DNA of 64,000 nucleotides from Symbiodinium microadriaticum. Its lineage: Eukaryota > Sar > Dinophyceae > Suessiales > Symbiodiniaceae. A program made the translations under genes and the position numbers. The stretch is taken from contig LSRX01000783.1 in assembly GCA_001939145.1 (NCBI GenBank), positions 121,029-185,028 of the forward strand, read 5' to 3'. The number at the start of each line of letters is the position of its first letter. Position 1 is the stretch's first letter. Shown here one piece after another: positions 1 through 12,132 of the stretch. The notes under the pieces are model-generated. The model had not been told where the DNA came from. It worked only from the letters and a program-made list of their open reading frames with translations, and did no database searches.

Positions 1-221
1 CAACATGCGAGAGCTGAAAGATCCCTGCCCCCTGCGTCGTTCCAAGTAGTCGCATTGTCAAGTGATCAGAAGCTGGCAAGTGCTTGGGGAGCGGAGGAGC
101 TGTCGGCTGTACTGCGCCTCGTTCGTGGTGACAAGGCCAGGCTTCACCCCACACGCAGCGAAGTTCAACGTGTAACGACGAGAAGATGACATCGAGTCTT
201 GGGCTTGTGCAACTTGTGCAG

Positions 222-300
222 GATGGGGCGCTGACCTTCAGTCAGTTTGCGTGCTCGCTGCATCTTCTGCACGGGCCTCGGGTGCCCTCGAATTGTCAAA
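222..300 (+). CDS. possible EH/EF-hand-like internal exon (partial gene)
   Basis: An acceptor (TTGTGCAG) precedes base 222 and a consensus donor (AAA|GTATGT) follows base 300. The exon between reads DGALTFSQFACSLHLL and then HGPRVPSNCQ. The pattern D-G-x-L-x-x-x-x-F-x-x-x-x-x-L-L resembles the second half of an Eps15-homology (EH) domain or a degenerate EF-hand, which bind NPF peptides or calcium in endocytic proteins. Only one exon is visible and no partner exon upstream was recognised, so the family call is tentative. If real, it is one of the few plus-strand genes in the window. Confidence 0.28.
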
Positions 301-482
301 GTATGTAAAAGCTTGGTCGCCGAAACTTCCCCAGGGCCCGCCGCCGCGCCGGCGCACTGTTGCCCTCGTCACTCCCGGAGGAGCTTGCTGCGTTGGGCGA
401 CCTGAGCACGCCCGTTCGCCGAGCAAAAGGGGACTGTGGCAGCTCCGCACAGGCTTTGCTGCGACGGCCTTTCCACTAAAGC

Positions 483-484
<2 letters not shown>

Positions 485-519
<35 letters not shown>
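485..519. repeat. (TA)n microsatellite
   Basis: Uninterrupted TA dinucleotide run, lying at the boundary between ordinary sequence to the left and the AT-rich island to the right. Confidence 0.9.
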
Positions 520-521
<2 letters not shown>

Positions 522-539
522 GTACCCCGCCTCCAAAAC

Positions 540-3500
540 CTAGGTTTTACTATTTTTCATCGTAAATAACGGTGATTTCATCACTTTCTCACCATTAGAT
601 TTTTGAGGTTGGAAAAGCAATGGAATGCTATAGTCGAAACACTGGATTTCATGTGTTGCACAGATGTATCTTGTGACTTGCAGTATGATCTTTACCTTAC
701 TTTTTCTGAGATTTGTTTTTGTTTTGTAAGGTAAGTATTGGAATCGAAATGTTTAGTTATAATCCCCATGCTGGGTTTATAAACTCTGTGCTGGGTTTAT
801 AAACTTTGGGGGGGAAGAGGAGGGGGGTCTTATGAAACTAACCTCTGTTGCAAGAGTTTCTCCCCTCCCCCTCCCCCCCCCTCCCCTCCCTGTATGATTC
901 GCGGTGTATGCGTGCGTACCTATATGTGCGTGTGTGTAAGATGTATTATAGAGGATCTTAAAGAATATATTATATAAATAATATTTGATATGACACTTAT
1001 TATATATCTTATATAGATCTTATAATAGACTATTCATACTATTCTATAGAATATCGTATAGAAGATTATCTATAAAAGATACGATTTATAGATTTAATTA
1101 TGAATTAAAGGGAATTTTAACCGAAACGTACGCTTTGAGAATTTTTGAGAATATATTATAATGAATTGAGAAACGATTTCTTATAAATAGAAGAAACTAA
1201 GAAACTTATTATTAGAAAAATATTATTTAATATATTCTATAAAAAAATATTCTTTTTCTATTTCTAAGAATTTTAATAAAGATACTTTTATTATATAGAA
1301 TATATCTTATATATTTAGTATATACTTTATAGAATACTCTTTCGCCTATAGAATATTTTATATTTATATAATATTTTATTGGATACCCTGTAGGATTTGT
1401 TATGGAACTATTTAAGTATTTTATAGATAGGGATTAGTAATATGGAAAGTCCGATGGAACCTAAATTTTGAGAAGATTAGTTGAATTGTAGTTTTTGGAT
1501 AAGATATATTCTAATGAAGAAAATTAAGAACCATGGAGAATATTTTTATAATTGCTTTATAGAATCTCACCTCTATATATTTGATAGATTTTATATAGAT
1601 AACTTATAGAATACTTTCCGAAAAAGACGAGGTTATAAAATACCTTATGGAGTATATTAGGTATTACTTTATTATATTAATAGGCAATAGCAGATAATAT
1701 TTAGTGTCTTTATCTCGTTTTGAACGACTTTGCATTGTTATTATAGATAGAGAGACTTAGGTAATAATTAGTATCATTATTTTGGTTTGAATATTAGGTA
1801 ATATTCATTATTATTATCTAGATTTGAACGACTCTATATCATCGATGTTCTTTAGAGAATATTCTATCATTTATATAGATATATATATATATATATATTT
1901 GAGGTGATAAGCAAAAGAGTGACATACGAAAATATATAAAATTATATTGACAGGCATGAAGAGTCATAGGCACCCAGAATTCTATAGATCGAGATATATT
2001 TATATATATATATATATATGTATTGACAAACGAAAAAAATATAGAAATATTTTAACGATAAAAAAGAGAGAGATTTATCTATAACGTTATTTGATATTAG
2101 GGGTTAGGATTAATTTGCATTCACGTGTGTGGATGGATAATTATAGCAATTATAGGTTAATTATAACAAGATAAGATATAAAGATTTGATATCTTATTAT
2201 GTCGATATATTAATGAATAGTCGAATTATCCAAGCTAATAGATTCGCTTTCAATATTCAAAAAGAAATAATAAATAATATATAATAATTTGAATAATAAG
2301 ATCTCTATTATAAGACTTCTTAAATATAGCGCTCTAATTAATATATATCTTAGGCTTGAATTTAGAAGATCTATAAAATATTATTTGTTTTGAACGATTG
2401 GATTTATTAGGTAAATAGAATCGATATTTCAAAAATGATTTTGTATATAATATTCTAATGATTTCTGATTTCGAAGTCTAGATGAAAAACCGTTTATGCG
2501 ACGTAGATATAGATGATTCGTTTTTTAAGTGTCGTAGCACTAGAAAGAAACGACGAGGTCTTGGTTACGATATTTATGACGATTATGAGGACGAGTCAAA
2601 TTTGTGGCACGAAATCCGACGATTTTTTCGCCTACGTAGATTAAAATGACGATATATGGTCTTATCTCGTCGTATGGTCTGGGAATAAGGCATATTCCGG
2701 TACGCGGTCTCGTTTGTAGAGAAGGATAAGTGAGTTGGGTGGAAAAGAAGGTAAGAGCGTACGATTATGAGAATATTCGATAAGAATATTAAGAATCTAT
2801 GATATATTATTATTATTATGATACGATTATTCTCCGAGAATTAATCTTTTTAAAGATTTCAGCACTATCGATTCTATAATCTATATATATGAACTACTCC
2901 ACGATATTTTTTATATTTTTCATTATTTTATAAAAGAATTCTATACGAATATGAATTTAAAATTAATAATTCTATAACAAAATCGTATTTTCGATATCTG
3001 TTATTATTTTGGAGGATTTATATTCCGAATCCTCGGATATATAAATTGGCGATTATTTACGCGTCTCTACTTTCTTATTCCGCGACACGTAGAAGAATCG
3101 CTACTTTGGAAGGTCTAAGCTCTAAAGACGTAAAATTAGGGCTTCTCTTGTGTGTAAATCTCCATTTTGGAAGATGATAGAGGCTCTGAAAATTTCAAAC
3201 CAGGAATTCTCATATATATCGCCGTTATACCCTAGGATTTTGGGATGATTTAGGCTCTGGAAATGGCAAAATCAAGGAGATTATATATATTTTCATCTTG
3301 CTAGTGTCAGGACTCACGGATTCATTTTGTAATTTTCGAATTCTAAATCCTCCAAAATAATGACTCTCTTATATGAAACGGAGAAGAGACGAGACGCGTG
3401 GGTATCGCCATTTTTGCCGTTATCAAAGTCCAAATCTTCCAAAATGAGGATTGTCTCGCGTATAATGAGGCAGAGGGACGGCGACGAATATATATATATA

Positions 3501-6500
3501 TATATCGCCATTTTGTCATTTCAATATCCAAATCTTCCAAATTGATGATTCCCTCGTGTGAGACGACGGAAAAAGACGGGGACGCACGAGAATCTCCATT
3601 TTGTCATTTTCAGAGTCCAAATCTTCCAAAATAATGATTTCTTCATTTGTGGCGCTGGAGAGGGACGGATACGCGCCGAATCATCATTTTGTCATTTTCA
3701 GAGCCTAAATCATCCAAAATGGCGATTCTTCCGCGTACGTGGTGGAGAGATACGAAGACCCACGGGAATCGTTCCAAATGGAGATTTCTCCCACGTGAGG
3801 CGGGAGAATTAGAAAGACGTACGGTAATCTCTATTTTGCCATTTTCAGAATCTAAGTCTTCCAAAATAACGATCCCTCCCCGCGTGTGGCGCAGGAAAGC
3901 GACAGAGATATATAAGAATCGTTATTTGGTCAAATTTCAAGAGCTCAAATCCTTCAAAATGACGTTTTCTTTCCCCCGCGTATGGAGAAGGCGGCGATAT
4001 ATGAGAATCCCTATTTTGATATTTTTATAGCCTAAATCTTCCAAAATGGCGATGCTTCCGTATGAGGCAAGAATCTTCATTTTGTCGCTCTCAGAGTCCA
4101 AATCTTCAAAAATAGAGATTCTCGTGTGCGGCGGCTGAGATGGAGGATACGTACGGGAATTCTTGTTTTGTCATATTCAGAGCCTAAATCTTCCATAATG
4201 GAGATTCTATCCGCGCGTCGCGGAGAAGAGAGGCAAGATCATATGGGAATCGTTATTTTGCCATTTTCATAGCCTAAATCTTCCAAAATGGAGATTCCTT
4301 CGTATATCGTAGAAAGAGGGGCGGGAAATATAAGAATCATTTCTTCTATTTTCGCATCCCAAATGAAAATTCCCTCGCGCGTGGCGAAGGAGAGAGATAG
4401 AGACGTGTGCGAATCGATATTTTGCTATTTTCAGAATCCAAATCTTCCAAAATAGGGATTTCTCCATATATGACGATGGGGAGGGGCGGAGATCTACGAT
4501 AATCATCATATTGTCATTTTCAAAATCTAAATATTCCAAAATGGCGATTCCCTCATATGTGGTAGGGAAAAGAGACAGGGCGCGTGGGTATCGCCGTTTT
4601 TGTCATTCTCAGAGTCCAAATCTTCCAAAATGGGAATTTCCTTATGTCTAATGACGGAGAAGGACGGGAAGATACGGATATCGCCATTTTGTCATTTTCA
4701 AAATTCAAATCTCTCAAATATGATAATTCTCCTGCTTTTGGGGGGCGGAGAGACTTAAAGACACACGAGAATTCTTATCTTGTCATTTCTTCGAAATGGT
4801 GATTCCCCTACACGTGACGGTTAGAAAAACGAAGATATATGGTAATCACTATCTTGCCATGTTCAGAGCCTATTCTCCAAAATGGAGATTCTTCCGTGTG
4901 CGGCAGAAGGGGAGGGGCGTGGAAGCACGATAACTCATATTTTGCCATTTTCAAAGTCCAAAATCTCCAAAATGAAGCTTTTCCGGACGGGACGCGTGGG
5001 GAGGGGAGGGACGACATATGAGAATCCCCATCTTACCATTTGCAGAGCCCAAATCCTCCAAAATGATGACTTGCCCGCATGGAGCGGCGAAGAGGGGCGA
5101 GAATCCCCGTATCTAAATATTCAAAATTGAGATTTTCTTCGCCTAAGGCGATGGAAAGAGACGGAGACGTATGAGAATTAAAATTTGTCATATTCAGAGC
5201 CTAAATCCTCCAAAATAGAAGTTCTCCGCGTGCGACGGATGAGATGGACGGGCACATATAAGAATCTTTATTTTGCCATATTCAGAATCTAAATCTTCCA
5301 AAGATTCTTTGTACGCGCGTCGCGTTGCAGAGAGGCGAGAATATACGGCAATCGCCACTTTGCCATTTTCCTAATCTAAATCCGTTCTCGCCCTTTCCAT
5401 CACTGCACGCGAGGAAATCCCCATTTTGGAAGATTTGGATTCTTAGAATGGCAAACACGGCGATGCTCACGCGGCTTGGTCCTCTTCTCTACCATATACG
5501 AAGGAATCGCCATTTTGGAGCATTTAGATTTTGAAAAACGATTGTTGAGGGTCCCCGCCCCTCTCCGCCGTCTTATATGGAAGAATTTTCCTTTTAAACG
5601 ATTTGGACTTGCACAAATATCGTCATTTTATCATTTCTAAAGCTCAAATCTTTCCGAATACTAATTTTTTCACATAATGACGGAAAAGGGCGGAGACATA
5701 TAGTAATCCCTTTCTTATTATTTTCAACCTCAAAATTTTAGAAAATAGTAATTCTCCTATATATAGCAATTAAGAAAAGCAGAAATATTTAAGAATCACT
5801 ATCTCGTCATTTTCAAGGCCCAAATCTTTTAAAATAGAAATTTCCCTCGGCTTATCTTCAGAATCCAAATTTTTTGAAATATTAAATCTCCCACGTATAA
5901 CAATAAAGAAAAATTCAATCTTCTAAAAAAAATGACGCCATTTTATATCGCGAAAGAAAAAAATATATATAATCTTTATTTATTATTTATAAAATCCAAG
6001 TCTCTCAAAATAACGGTTCCTTCCATTCGTAATTACGATAGAAACGAAAATATATAAGAATCATTATTAGTTCAAATCTATTATCTTCAAACCTCATATT
6101 AATTATTATCTTTTTTTCTTCATTATAATTTTAATACGAAAAATAATTTAAAAAAATAAACGATATCGATCAAAATCGATAATATATTAAAGTATTCTCG
6201 CCCTCCGCGCCATGAAATGTCTCTCATATATAATATTCTTACGGCACACATACCCTCATCCATCTCGGCGACGCTCACCACCACTTTTATCCCCAAATAC
6301 TCCGCGACACCAAACTCGCACAACACTCCTCACGACACACATGCCCCACGCCACAAAACTCCTTCCGAGACGCTCTCGCACGCCCACGACGCACTCGCCC
6401 CCGCCCGCTACTTGATACGACACTCATACCCTCGAACGCCATTCTGCGACGCTCTCCACGGCACACACGCTCTCGACAGCAACTTGCGTTTCCATGTCCC

Positions 6501-6950
6501 GGTCTGTACCTACGATGTCTAATCGGTTCATGCGACTATGTGACAGATACGATAAGTCTTCAAAGTAATTTTTCTATATATTCATGATGATATGATATAG
6601 AATATAACTGATACTATTTTAAGAGGTGATTATTAGATTTTCATTTCAACTTTAGGATTTTTTGAATATTTAGTTTTTAAACTTCGGAGTTTCCCCTGAA
6701 ATCTCCGGGATTTGGGGGGTTTGTACCATCTCATATTCGCGGGAAATTCAGTGCCTCGTATCACGACATGATCGATCGATTTTATTCTGTAATCTAGCTT
6801 TCAATTCATTACGCCGCTCAATAAAGTATTGATATCATCGATATTCAATATTATAGTTAATGATTGGACGCTCTGTATATGATGCGTGTTCCGTGTATCA
6901 TGTACTCTAACATCTATTAATAATTCTTCTAGTCAGGTTGACCACCCTTC
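540..6950. other. AT-rich, gene-free island
   Basis: Base composition changes abruptly near 540 and reverts near 6950-7000. Inside, the sequence is dominated by TATA, ATAT and TTATT motifs with sporadic CG dinucleotides. No open frame shows a recognisable domain and there are no exon-like stretches between splice signals. The right part (about 3.1-5.6 kb) is a degenerate tandem repeat listed separately, and 6240-6480 is a C/A-rich patch with strong strand skew (ACAC, CACGCC). It could be a heterochromatic satellite block, an organelle-derived or foreign insertion, or an assembly chimera; the sequence alone does not decide. Confidence 0.75.
3130..5560. repeat. degenerate ~90-bp tandem repeat with complementary flanks
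   Basis: A core close to CAAATCTTCCAAAATGG followed by a GATTC-like segment recurs roughly every 80-105 bases (for example near 3425, 3525, 3617, 3702, 4029, 4182, 4270, 4436, 4527, 4615). Each core is preceded by a segment close to GAATCGCCATTTTG, its approximate reverse complement, with TCATTTTCAGAG between. Units in the last part (about 5405-5530) run in the opposite orientation. Short open frames across the block merely reflect the repetition; it is not coding. Confidence 0.8.
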
Positions 6951-9077
6951 TCTCTATATTGCCAATACGACCAGCTAACGCTACAGATCATTAGCTTCGG
7001 AAAGTAAGTGCAATGGCACTACCCGCCAATGTTTCAAGGCTAGGCCTCATCTAAATACAAGGAGACCGAGAAACGAAATCACGAACCGGGTACGAAAAAC
7101 ATCTCATTCAATCGCAACACTAAAACTTCATGACTATTGTACACGTGACTATTGCCTCATAACCAAAGCAATCTTCGACGCGGTTCGGGAATGGGATATG
7201 CTAAATCCCATGCAAACAAGGGGTGATACCACTACTGAGCCCTTACAGATACGACCCTACCAACCCCCCAGTATCATGTAGTTCAAGAGCTACTCAGACC
7301 GCTAACGAAAATGAACATTATATAATCTGTTGAAGCCGCAGAGCTTGTACGTACTCCATCAGCTTTTTTTGCCGGCAGTGGGCAGTGGGGGGGAAGAAAA
7401 GGTTTGAAACGCAAACGCGTAAGTCCCATCGTTATGGCCAGTCGGGTGAAGTTTCTGGTTCGTCTTTATTTCACAGTTCGTTGCGGCTTTAACGGGACTT
7501 CTTGCGGCCTCTCGCCACAAGCCACCTGATTCGACGAGCAGGCGGGCAGGGGTAAACAATGGCAAAAAAAATCTGCGAAGGCCAGGCTTCCTCAAGCAGT
7601 GGTGCTCCGCATTCAGCAGCTGCTTTTTCGAACTGGGATTGACGATGGTTTCGTTGCATGACAGCTCGGATCTCCACATGCACGAAAGTTGTCTTTAAGT
7701 ACGGACGTCAAGCAACGACCCAAGTCACCCAGTCTGGCCTGAGCTTGGTTTTCAGAAGAACATCATTGAGCACTGCTCGCACATACAAACACCGTACTCT
7801 GCGCAGATGGCTTCCACCATCTACCACGAAAAACATGCGAGGCTAGGCTTTAACTTCAGACTAGGAAATCTCGGGCATTGGCTGCTTGCCTGAGTTTAAT
7901 CACGCTGAATGGACTCCGGACTCCGTCCGGGCAGCAGCGAAGGCCCGGTGATAAAGGAGCCAGTGTCAACCCTTGTGGGTGCTGCCGCATGTATTTTGGT
8001 ATGTATTTTGGTATATCGACCGACTGACTGTAAGGCCCACTCAAATGTTGACAGTAGCTCATAGAAACGCAGAGCAACATCTATCTGTACATCCAAGCTC
8101 CGTATCCAGACACATTGGAGTCTGAATTGGCTAGCTGATCGAGCAGCAAGCTTCATCAGAAGCAAGCGCATACTTTCTCAACCAGTCGTTGTCCTTGGTA
8201 GCAAACCTCGGGCATCTGAGTTTAATCACGCTGAATGGCCTCCGGACTGCGTCCGGTCAGCAGCGCAGGCCCGGTGATAAAAGAGCCACTGTCAACCCTT
8301 GTGGGTTCTGCCGCATGTATTTTGGGATAATCGAGCGACTGACTGTAAGGCCCACTCAAATGTTGACAGTAGCTCATAGAAACGCAGAGCAACATCTATC
8401 TGTACATCCAAGCTCCGTATCCAGACACATTGGAGTCTGAATTGGCTAGCTGATCGAGCAGCAACCTTCATCAGAAGCAAGCGCATACTTTCTCAACCAG
8501 TCGTTGTCCTTGGGACGGAACAGACATGACGGAACATAGCATGACCTACGGAAGATCGAAGCACAAGAGGAGCTCTTGCTCTAGGGCTCCATGGCAGACG
8601 AGGCCGTCGGTCGGCCAAAGGACTCCAGGCTCAAGAGCTCCTGTGCCAGGGTATGCCCGTCTCCGAGATGTCCTTAGCTCGGGCTTGGCCAGGCCCTGAT
8701 CCCGCACTTTGCTGCCTGTGGCCAGGTGGCTCCAGTACTCGTTGGACTGCAAGGTCAGGGGGACCTCTGCCAGAACTTGGTCGTAGTGCCTCATCTCGTG
8801 ATGTCAACTTGTAAGACGTGTGTGTCATTTCGGAGCATAGCCCGACATGGACGTTCGGCCCAGTTGCTGCTGGTTGGTCTGTGTAGAAGGCCACAGACGC
8901 ATACCTGGCCATGCAGGGAAGGAAGCAATAGTTTGCATGCTGTTGTTATATGATATGTACTTAAACCGATAAGCACGTAAATGAACAAATCAGTGATTCG
9001 AGTCTCCCGCTTTGCATCTGAGGAATCTGCACACCGTCGAGGCTGGTATTTCCATCAGCCGAGGAGAAAAGAGAAAA
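6951..9077. other. no recognisable gene; unique sequence plus a tandem duplication
   Basis: Composition returns to that of the rest of the window. 7021-7350 shows nothing I recognise. Minus-strand frames at 7489-7683 and 8546-8912 look moderately protein-like but match no family I know and have no confirmed splice partners. The only clear structure is the duplication at 7866-8513. Confidence 0.5.
7866..8513. repeat. tandem duplication, unit about 326 bp
   Basis: Two near-identical copies (about 7866-8197 and 8204-8513) share landmarks offset by 326 bases, for example TTTAATCACGCTGAATGG and ACTGACTGTAAGGCCCACTC. They differ by scattered substitutions and a small indel near TATTTTGGTATG in copy 1. 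On the minus strand both copies keep an open stretch starting MRLLLMK and containing SLDVQIDVALRFYELLSTF, with one substitution between copies (MKL/MKV). This may be a duplicated exon or a recent non-coding duplication. Confidence 0.85.
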
Positions 9078-9767
9078 TTACCCAGAACCCCCGTACTTAC
9101 CCAACGTATGTAGTAGTCCACGCCATGAACTATACCAAATTTTGCCCTCAATTCCTTCTTGTTTCCACTCGATGGCTTGTTGCAGGAGGTCGGCGAAGCC
9201 AGCTGCGATGGATGCCACCTTGTCTTTCTGTCCACGTGGCGGCGTGGGCAGAAAAAGCGCCGCAAAGATCCCTTGGAGGTAGATTTCCATGAGCTTGGCT
9301 GAAGCCCACCGACCCCGCCTCCTAACCAGCTCAGAGTCTTCCGTCTGCTGCAGCAAGTGAGTCGCTCCCCCCGCCCGAAATGAACCCAGGTCAATAGGCC
9401 TGGTCCCTTTCGGAAAGGGGTAGCTCCGATTCGTGACAGCAAGGTGTGTAGACTCTGAGGGGAGAAAGGCCACAGCTTCTGGTCACGCGAAAGAGACCTT
9501 AAAGCCAGGACGACAACCTTTATCAGATCGTCAGCCTCGATCTCAGCAGACTGATGTCTCGGGCCTCTGTTCCTGGTCTTTGGCTCCTTGGTGCTGGCGA
9601 GGACGAACCGCTGCGTGTACCGGACGTCCTCTGGGAGGATGAGATTTGCCCACAGCCTGTTTCTCGAAGCCACCCCCATGTGAAATGGGCTTGATCGCGG
9701 TAATGGCATTTACTGTTTCAGCAAAGTGATAGGGCCGACCAGATCCATACAGGTCCCTGCCATTCAA
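9078..9767 (-). pseudogene. tyrosine recombinase region of DIRS-like element (frameshifted)
   Basis: The order on the minus strand is: YGSGRPYHFAETVNAI (9767-9690), a motif usual upstream of the recombinase core in this family; then EIEADDLIKVVVLAL and LWPFSPQSLHTLL; then, in a different frame, DLGSFRAGGATHLLQQ, VRRRGRW and LMEIYLQ. The last three correspond to the conserved arginine block, the RGRW segment and the tyrosine-bearing YLQ of tyrosine recombinases. The frame changes near 9410-9420 within a CCCTTTCCGAAAGGG-like tract, so the enzyme cannot be read through in one frame. Such recombinases insert circular cDNA of DIRS elements. Part of the usual region between the ETVNAI motif and the core is missing. 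Confidence 0.6.
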
Positions 9768-9941
9768 GACGACTCAGTCTCACATCAGCTCAGGATGGAA
9801 AGGCTTCGCACAAAGCAAGTCAGTCCTGTTAGACCCCGTACGGGGCAAAACTGCACTACCACCCTGAAGTCCAGAGGGAGCCCTCTGGGCTGCTCGAGCG
9901 GCATCAGCAGCATCCCTGGGGGCGAGGACAGCAATTCCAAG

Positions 9942-10029
9942 CGACAGGCAAAAGAGGTGGAGGAGGACAGAGCGGCCCGGGAATGCGACAGACAAAAGAG
10001 GTGGAGGAGGACAGAACGGCCCGGGAACC
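9942..10029. repeat. 44-bp direct duplication
   Basis: Two adjacent copies, 9942-9985 and 9986-10029, share AAAAGAGGTGGAGGAGGACA and differ at a few positions. They lie in the poorly conserved part of the DIRS-like element between its RNase H and recombinase blocks. Confidence 0.85.
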
Positions 10030-10890
10030 AGGCCCCCTTACCAGGGAAGCCGAGGGTAGAGTCAAAGTCCAGAAACCTGACACTTTTCCGTGAGAGGTAA
10101 CAACTGTTGCTTGCGCTCGGGAGCGGGGGGCCGGTTGAGAGCGCCTTCGTCCTGGGCTTGGCCTCACGTCGTTGAAGGTCACGGATCGAGAAGGCAACTG
10201 CAGCTTTCCTGACCCATTTCCCAAGGAAGCGTGGGCTTTTTGATACACGGAGAAGCTCGCCCAGACCCGATCTCAAAGGCGCGCCAGCAGCGCCGCCCTC
10301 ACGCCATATCTCACTTCCAGAGAAAGGGTGCAGCACAAGGTTCGGCCACCTGGATGGTTGTTGATGTCCCACTGTGGGGCATGCTTTGGACCTTGGGCAA
10401 AAGAGAAAGTGCGGCGAAGGCAAGGCCTTCCGCGGCCATGACGCATTCGCAGACTAGGGCAGCGGGGAACGTGCCAACATTCCTCCGAAAGGCCACAGTG
10501 AAGGCCATGGACGTATGGACCAGTAGTCCAGAACTTTGCATTGGATGCATGCAGTTCCGAAGCGCCCCTTGTCAGAAGAAGGCAACAGGTCAAGGAGGCT
10601 CCCTGGCACAGGGAAGGGTCTCCTGACAAGCATCATACGAGCGAAGTGTTCGGCAGGGTGCTCGGGGCTGCCTTTAGACCCTAAGCAAGTGAAGAGGCCA
10701 GGGGGAAGCAGGGAGCAACAGCTCCTGTCGGGTAGGCCCGAAGAGCGGCGACGAGACGAGCTCGTGAAGACTCAGGAAAGGCAGACAGGAGACAGAGACG
10801 AAGGCAGCGGGCCCCGAGCTTGTTGGCACCGGCAAGCGCACACTCACAGACTTGCAACCTCTCGTTCACTTAAGTCAGGCGCAAAAGGAC

Positions 10891-11517
10891 TTAGGACATC
10901 TTAGGACAAGGCTTTCTGAGACGGGCCCGTCTCGTTGGGTCATCCGAAGCATTATGTCTGGTGGGTCCAAACGCAAAAGCAGGAAAGATCCCTGAAAAGA
11001 CAGAAATGGCTGCAGAGCGTCTCAGGCTGGGCAGGAGGAGCTTGACTGAGGATCGTCCTTTCGCGAGGGTGCCTCGCTCACACGAAGAGTCGGCGATGAA
11101 AAACGCCCTGCAGTCCCGGCCTTCTTTAGCAAGCATTCACATGGCCGTCACGGCTGATTCGGTTTCGTAGAAATTGATGCGCATGGGCCTATCCCAGCCC
11201 CATGCGGCGATAGCCTGCCACTCAGAAGTGAAGAGCACATCGTTGATGGCGACACTCTCGACGCCGGAGCTCGGGCCCTGATCTGTCGGTCCCTTGGAAC
11301 GGATAACTTCAGCCAGACACTGTGCGGCGCCCCTGCAAGGCAGCCCCTCAAGCTTACGAGAAATGAAGAAAAAAAGGGGCAGAGGGCAACTAGCATAAAC
11401 CAGACCCGGGCAGCCGATCAGAGCGGACGTTTCAAGAGCCGGAGGGATGAGATGGCAGCCCTCAACTCTCAATAGACGTTCGGACCCCGGCCGGTCCAAA
11501 TTAGATGCATGAGCCAC
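10891..11517 (-). pseudogene. RNase H-like region of DIRS-like element (in-frame stop)
   Basis: The minus-strand frame contains GVESVAINDVLFTSEW, then PMRINFYETESAVTAM, a TGA stop at 11137-11139, and in the same frame CRAFFIADSSCERGTLAKGR and FGPTRHNASDDPTRR. In DIRS and related elements, H-I-N-x-x-E, a D in the second strand and H-N-x-A-D-x-P-T-R characterise the RNase H domain that removes the RNA template. Here RINFYE, IADSS and RHNASDDPTR fill these places. The single in-frame stop between otherwise well-preserved halves suggests recent decay, or sequence error. Confidence 0.6.
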
Positions 11518-12038
11518 TCGAGGACAGGCGCGCGGCTAACATTAAACTCAGGGGAGCCGCTGAGGTAAGTGATCGGCGAAACGCGGGGTCCTTTCTTAGC
11601 ACAGCTATCGGCTACCCCACGCGAGCCCGCAAAGACGCAGAGAACGTCGAAGTCAAAGGCATGCGGCCTGGCACCAGCCGAGAGGAAGCTATCGAGCTCA
11701 GCATCCTCTTCGGGCGAAGGGGGTGCAGGGTCGGGAGAAGCTGCTGGCTCAAGCAAGGTGTAGCAACCTTTCTTGTCAGTGCTAAGCCACAAAGAAGCCG
11801 CCACTTCAGGCCGCACTGGCGAGGCGCACACAGCGCCTTTTGTCATAGACGAGTCGGAGCAGAAGATTCTCTCGCAAAACTTTGCAGCGATGTTCGAGGC
11901 TGCGAATGGCGCGAGAGGGGCTGAGATGAAGAGCTCTTGCGCCTCGCGACATTGGCGAGGCCTCAGACTTTCCCAGGGCAAAGAAGCCATCAAGTACCGA
12001 GCTCCTGAACATAAGCACCGAAATCCAGGAGCCCGCAA
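11469..12038 (-). pseudogene. RT-tail and SAM-like region of DIRS-like element
   Basis: The open minus-strand frame reads KFCERIFCSDSSMTKGAVCA, then ASLWLSTDKKGCYTLL, an acidic spacer (PSPEEDAELDSF), then HAFDFDVLCVFAGSRGVADS and SPEFNVSRAPVLEWLMHLIW. The D-x-S-x-x-x-G-A-V segment is what usually follows the RT core in these elements. FDxLxxFAGxxxV followed by SPEFNV resembles the start of a Rossmann-fold SAM-dependent methyltransferase-like domain found in the same dinoflagellate polyproteins. The block stops before the P-P-C-type segment expected next, and the RNase H block begins almost at once, so an internal deletion is likely near 11460-11520. Confidence 0.55.
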
Positions 12039-12132
12039 GAACGGAGGCGAGCTCTTCGGAGATTGCAGGAAGCGCAGCGGCTTTGAGGCTAAGGAAGGCC
12101 AAGGTGCCGAGACATAACCCTCCCATCAGCAA

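Larger units (their letters stand above)
9078..12132 (-). mobile_element. degenerate DIRS-like (tyrosine-recombinase) retroelement
   Basis: Read on the minus strand, three blocks follow in the order of a DIRS-type polyprotein: an RT-tail/SAM-like block (12038-11469), an RNase H-like block (11517-10891) and a tyrosine recombinase block (9767-9078). The copy is broken: there is an in-frame TGA within the RNase H block, frame changes between blocks, and no reverse transcriptase catalytic core or other expected linker regions. Split or inverted terminal repeats typical of DIRS were not identified, so the element ends are approximate. I know this polyprotein type as common in Symbiodiniaceae genomes. 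The assignment rests on conserved motif order, not on an alignment. Confidence 0.6.

Noticed and set aside
3314-5534. Many small frames in the AT-rich repeat region
   Set aside because: They repeat the same residues with the repeat period (FQSPNLPK, LFWKIWTL) and occur on both strands.
9785-10423. 212-codon minus-strand frame within the DIRS-like element
   Set aside because: Contains the 44-bp duplication and no conserved motif; may be a decayed linker of the element but is not evidence for a separate gene.
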